From NCBI GenBank assembly GCA_018105865.1, contig CM030835.1, positions 6,873,316-6,937,315 on the forward strand: a stretch of DNA of 64,000 bases, in the 5' to 3' direction. This DNA is from Metaphire vulgaris (lineage: Eukaryota > Annelida > Clitellata > Crassiclitellata > Megascolecidae). The translations under genes and the position numbers were made by a program. How positions within the stretch are numbered: position 1 is the first letter of the stretch; each line of letters starts with the position of its first letter. Positions 60,373 through 64,000 of this stretch are shown piece by piece. The notes under the pieces are model-generated. The model ran no database searches. It saw only the letters and a list, made by a program, of their open reading frames with translations, and was not told the origin of the DNA.

Positions 60373-62878
60373 ATTAATAACTAAATTTTATTATTTATTA
60401 ATCATAGCAGCAAAAATATGCTCCAATAACCTGTCTATGACTATGAGTATGTCAAATGAATTTGAAAATGCTTATTAATAATTAATCACCCTTGTGAAAC
60501 ATTTTAAAAGGCTTTAACATACTGTAACTAGTCACACCACATGCAGCACAAACATTAATAATACCATGGCACTTAAAAATGAAACTTCTAACGCATAATG
60601 GTGTTTTTTAAAACTGATGTTCTGTTCTATTGATGCTTCCTTCACCTGCCAAGAAGATGAATTCAAGAAACTACATCAACAAAATTGATTGACATGAGAA
60701 AAAGTTGCACAAGTTACAGTAACCATTAGACTGAGAGTGACAAAGGCAGACAAACAGAGACAGAAGCAGAAACAGAGACAGAGACAGACAGAGGGGCACA
60801 CAGACAGTGATAGGATAGTCATTAGTGCAGCCACAGATGTCCAAGCTATTTCAAGATAGGTGGGTGGAGGATAGTCAACCAAAAGAAACCACAACTTTCA
60901 TTTGGCATCAGAGCACTGTTTTTGAAACAGAGCTATTGCTTTATTCTTGTTAAATCCCCATGATTATTATTGAACACATCCTTGAACACATCCTTCAAAT
61001 TCACTCAAATATGTTTCTGGCTAGATCTGTCCCCAGTTACACCCAGAAACTAGCAGTACTTCCCTAGGTCCTATAGTCATTAAGCATTCTATTCTTTCAG
61101 GCAGATTTGCATCTAACACTAAAAGAATCTTGACATACACATACAAAATTGATAACATGTACCGGTATGTGCCACTAATATTGCTTTCTCCCTCAAAATC
61201 CTTGCTACACCACTCTGCAACAGCACGACCAGTTTCATTAGAGGATGAAGCATTTTTATCCTTAAGCAGCAGTACACAAACTCAAATACTGCTTTAAGCA
61301 GACTTAGCTCACATCATTTGTTAACTCTGGAAGAGACTCTCAACACTAACAAGTAACAAGCCAGTCTCTACTCACAGATCTCAAGATGGATCTGGAGCTT
61401 TGTGACACACGGCACTTAATCACGTTTTGTCCAGCAGCAGCATTCATTCATTTTCTCACTGTTCTTAGAATTTGAGAGCATAGCATCGTCCTACGACCTC
61501 ACAGAGGAGAGTCAGTGCTAAGAACCCCAAAACATGCATAACATACCGAGCCTGACGTGCATTGAGCCAATAACAAATCCGCTGGAGAATATTAAGCAGG
61601 GTTGTGTGTTTAAAGTGATCGCATATCGCATATTTAACAAATTTGTAATGCACTGCATTTTCAGCCATTTTTCCGCACATGTGTTTTCTGCATAGATATG
61701 CGGCGGTTTTATCCGCATTTTTCGCTAATTTCGTCACAGTTATAGCACTTTTGCTATTTTCCTAATATAGGCATAGATTTACAGGGCATCAGCATCTGTT
61801 TGGGTGGCTTATTTGCTCATCAGCCTATTTTTACCAAAAAACACCACAATTTTGCAAATATGTGAGTTCAAATATGTGCAAAATGGGAAATTTAGGCTCA
61901 TAAAATTAGCATTTCCACATTTTCTTTCCAAATAATTAGGACCTCTGAGTCCCGCATATTTCCCAAAAATTTGCATTAAATGCACATCCCAATTTTAAAG
62001 AAACACTTTCAAGTGGCTTCAGTTATACATATTTCTTGGATTAAAAACTCACTAGTAAGAAAGCAAATTCAAAAATTGTTATATGCAGGAAGACAGCAGC
62101 CATCATTTCAATGTACCTGTATGATTTCACTTACTATAACAAGGCCACATGTCAGATACACAGAAAAAGGCAGGAAAGACTATGAGACAACCTTAAAGAG
62201 CAAGAACACAAATTCTACAATTATTAATCCTGGATCCCATCGTAAAAGCATGCTGTGGCTGTAGGCAAAACACTGTATCGACAACAAACCAGGCCAAGCA
62301 GAAGAATTATGGCCAAAGTGCGTGCCTACCTACAACAGCAAACTAATGCCGACCAATCTACAGGGGAAATCACATAAACTCCACTGGGATGGGTAGTTAC
62401 AACTGGGTGTCATGCTTGCAACTTCTTCCCACATCAGTTTAATTAGAAGCATTAAAAATTATGCAAAAGAAACAGGATCTGTTCTTAGGGATGCTGTCAG
62501 TTGATATGACATTACACAGGCATTCCACTAAGGGACAACTGGAACCAGGCTCTAAAATAAATTCTCAATCCCAGAAAAAAATGTTCCTTAAACTTGACAA
62601 AGCAAAATGATTTTATGCCAGCAGGCATGCACTTACCATGCATGAGTGGACTTAGCATATCGTAATTATTAGCACATGCAGTAACGACTGCAACTGTAAC
62701 AATTGGTCTGTAAATTTTTTGTAGTCAGATAGAGACGGAACAAAGATATTTTTGGGAAAAGGGAAAGAATTTCGTGGAGGATTAGTCACCTCGCTTTCTC
62801 CTGAACAATAAACTTCTCATATTCAGAATGCAACATTCAAACTCAATCATCCCATCAGGACTAATACATGCATATACC
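60373..62878. other. Intergenic or intronic AT-rich stretch
   Basis: A GACAGA/CAGAGA-rich patch lies at about 60736-60810. A weakly repetitive GCATATTT/GCATTTT region occurs near 61620-61990. I see no exon, although the semaphorin 5' exon could be in this range. Confidence 0.5.
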
Positions 62879-63069
62879 CAGGGTGCGATTTGTGATCTGG
62901 AGCAGTGGGGGGGGAATATGTCGAGCTTGGGTGGTGTCCCCTTGGGGGGTGTAGTTGTTGGGAAATGTAGCAGTGGAGGGATGTAGTGGTGGGGGATGTA
63001 GCAGTAGGGGGATGCAGTTGGGAAGTAGGGAGGAAGATTCCCCCCTTTCCCTCTACAAATCGTGCCCTG
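62879..63069. mobile_element. hAT-like MITE, CAGGGTGCGATTTGTG family
   Basis: The ends are CAGGGTGCGATTTGTGATCT and CTCTACAAATCGTGCCCTG, and the duplication CATATACC is perfect (62871-62878 and 63070-63077). The interior is a G-rich series of GGGATGTAGCAGT-like units. Confidence 0.93.
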
Positions 63070-64000
63070 CATATACCAGAATAAAGGTAAAAGATTTCTA
63101 TTTGTAAGCCGGATTTTTGACTGTCAACATTTGGAGACCTTGGCTGCAAAACCTACTGAGCCAATTTATAATGTTCAGAAATATCCCCAGAAGGTGATGC
63201 CTGCAAGGAAAGGCCAAAATTCTTGCAGCCTTACCCGGTATACCAAAAGTTATCCGCTGACCTACAAGGAAAAAAACTATAAATCAACATGCTGGAAAAA
63301 TAATTCAATTAGGCCTGGTTCTCACAATTTGGTTCTGGGAGTGATAGAAAACACACCTGTCAGCCAAATTAATACATCATCAATCACTCCAAAGCATGAT
63401 TAAATGAGTAATTAGTAATAGCATGATAAATATGACCAGTAACTTGTTATGTTCAATCAGCAAACATTAATAGACATCAGCACTCCATATTTTGTGACAG
63501 AATCCAGTTTCTATCAGTATATACAATTAGTAATAGCAGATTTTAAGGCCAAAAATGAGTACAATTTGAGTTTTGGAGAACAGGATCACAGCATCTCCCC
63601 CAAAATTCTAAAATGTTCATTTAATCAAATGCCAAAATTAGTACATGCATATATAAATATCTCATTGAAGATCTCAAAGTAATACCTGCAATTCTGAACC
63701 ATCTCGTGCCTACAAACCACATTTCACACAGTATTAGTAACTGTTCTCAGTAAAGTACTGGTACCTTCCCATTTCCTAAATAATCAGTAATGGTAATACC
63801 ACTAGTCAATTCTATAAGCTGACGGAATTGGTTCACTGAATAAGTCAAGAAGTGGGCAAAATGCATCAGCTCTAGCATTTCACTTACGCTGCCTTAAGGC
63901 AATCTCGGGTTATTATGTAGGAAAACTCCAAATGGACCGCCCACGACGAACTTCCTAAAAGTTTCCGGACTATCTCATTTGGTAATTCAAATGGCCACCA
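63070..64000. other. Right-edge stretch, nothing recognised
   Basis: AT-rich and unique-looking. Open frames at 63062-63403 and 63449-63682 have no family resemblance and no supporting splice sites. Confidence 0.5.

Overview
The window reads as animal nuclear DNA, most likely a marine invertebrate deuterostome (an echinoderm-like genome is my best guess). Genes are split by GT-AG introns, the coding exons are strongly conserved with animal families, and most of the remaining DNA is short terminal-inverted-repeat transposons, LINE/SINE remnants and microsatellites. There are no operons, bacterial promoters or CRISPR arrays. The organism is inferred from gene content, not from any search.

Layout: (1) 1440-4060 (+), the 3' half of an alpha-arrestin (ARRDC-type) gene with two PPxY motifs, whose 5' exons lie off the left edge. 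(2) 13847-16766 (-), a two-exon class A peptide-type GPCR. (3) 28003-36210 (+), a complete four-exon LSM1. (4) 38912-56086 (-), seventeen exons of a transmembrane class 1/6-type semaphorin (sema domain, PSI, short stalk, TM, short tail); its signal-peptide exon was not found and may lie above 56.1 kb or outside the window. (5) 59194-60114 (+), an intronless 306-codon ORF joining a complete SPA17-like module (RIIa docking domain plus two IQ-like motifs), a polyQ linker and a Polycomb/CBX chromodomain. This gene is the most unusual object in the window. Two orphan coding-like exons (about 8265-8450 and 9075-9300) may belong to a further gene.

The 4-45 kb part is packed with small hAT-like elements. 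More than twenty can be delimited base by base from terminal inverted repeats of the form CAG...CTG and 8-bp target-site duplications, many of them perfect. One locus (11346-13008) is a nested pair: a hAT copy with a transposase C-terminus sits inside an older 211-bp MITE, and both have perfect 8-bp duplications. A second nested pair lies in LSM1 intron 2. A module close to GACAAGCAAAAAAGGTCATC recurs inside elements with different termini. The octamer TAGGCCTA is very frequent from about 6 to 36 kb and almost absent beyond 37 kb.

The five genes do not form a pathway. LSM1 acts in cytoplasmic mRNA decapping, the semaphorin in cell guidance signalling, the alpha-arrestin in ubiquitin-linked trafficking and the GPCR in peptide signalling. 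The fusion protein combines cAMP-anchoring/calmodulin-type modules with a methyl-lysine reader. All similarities come from recalled family sequences and motif spacing; no database was searched.
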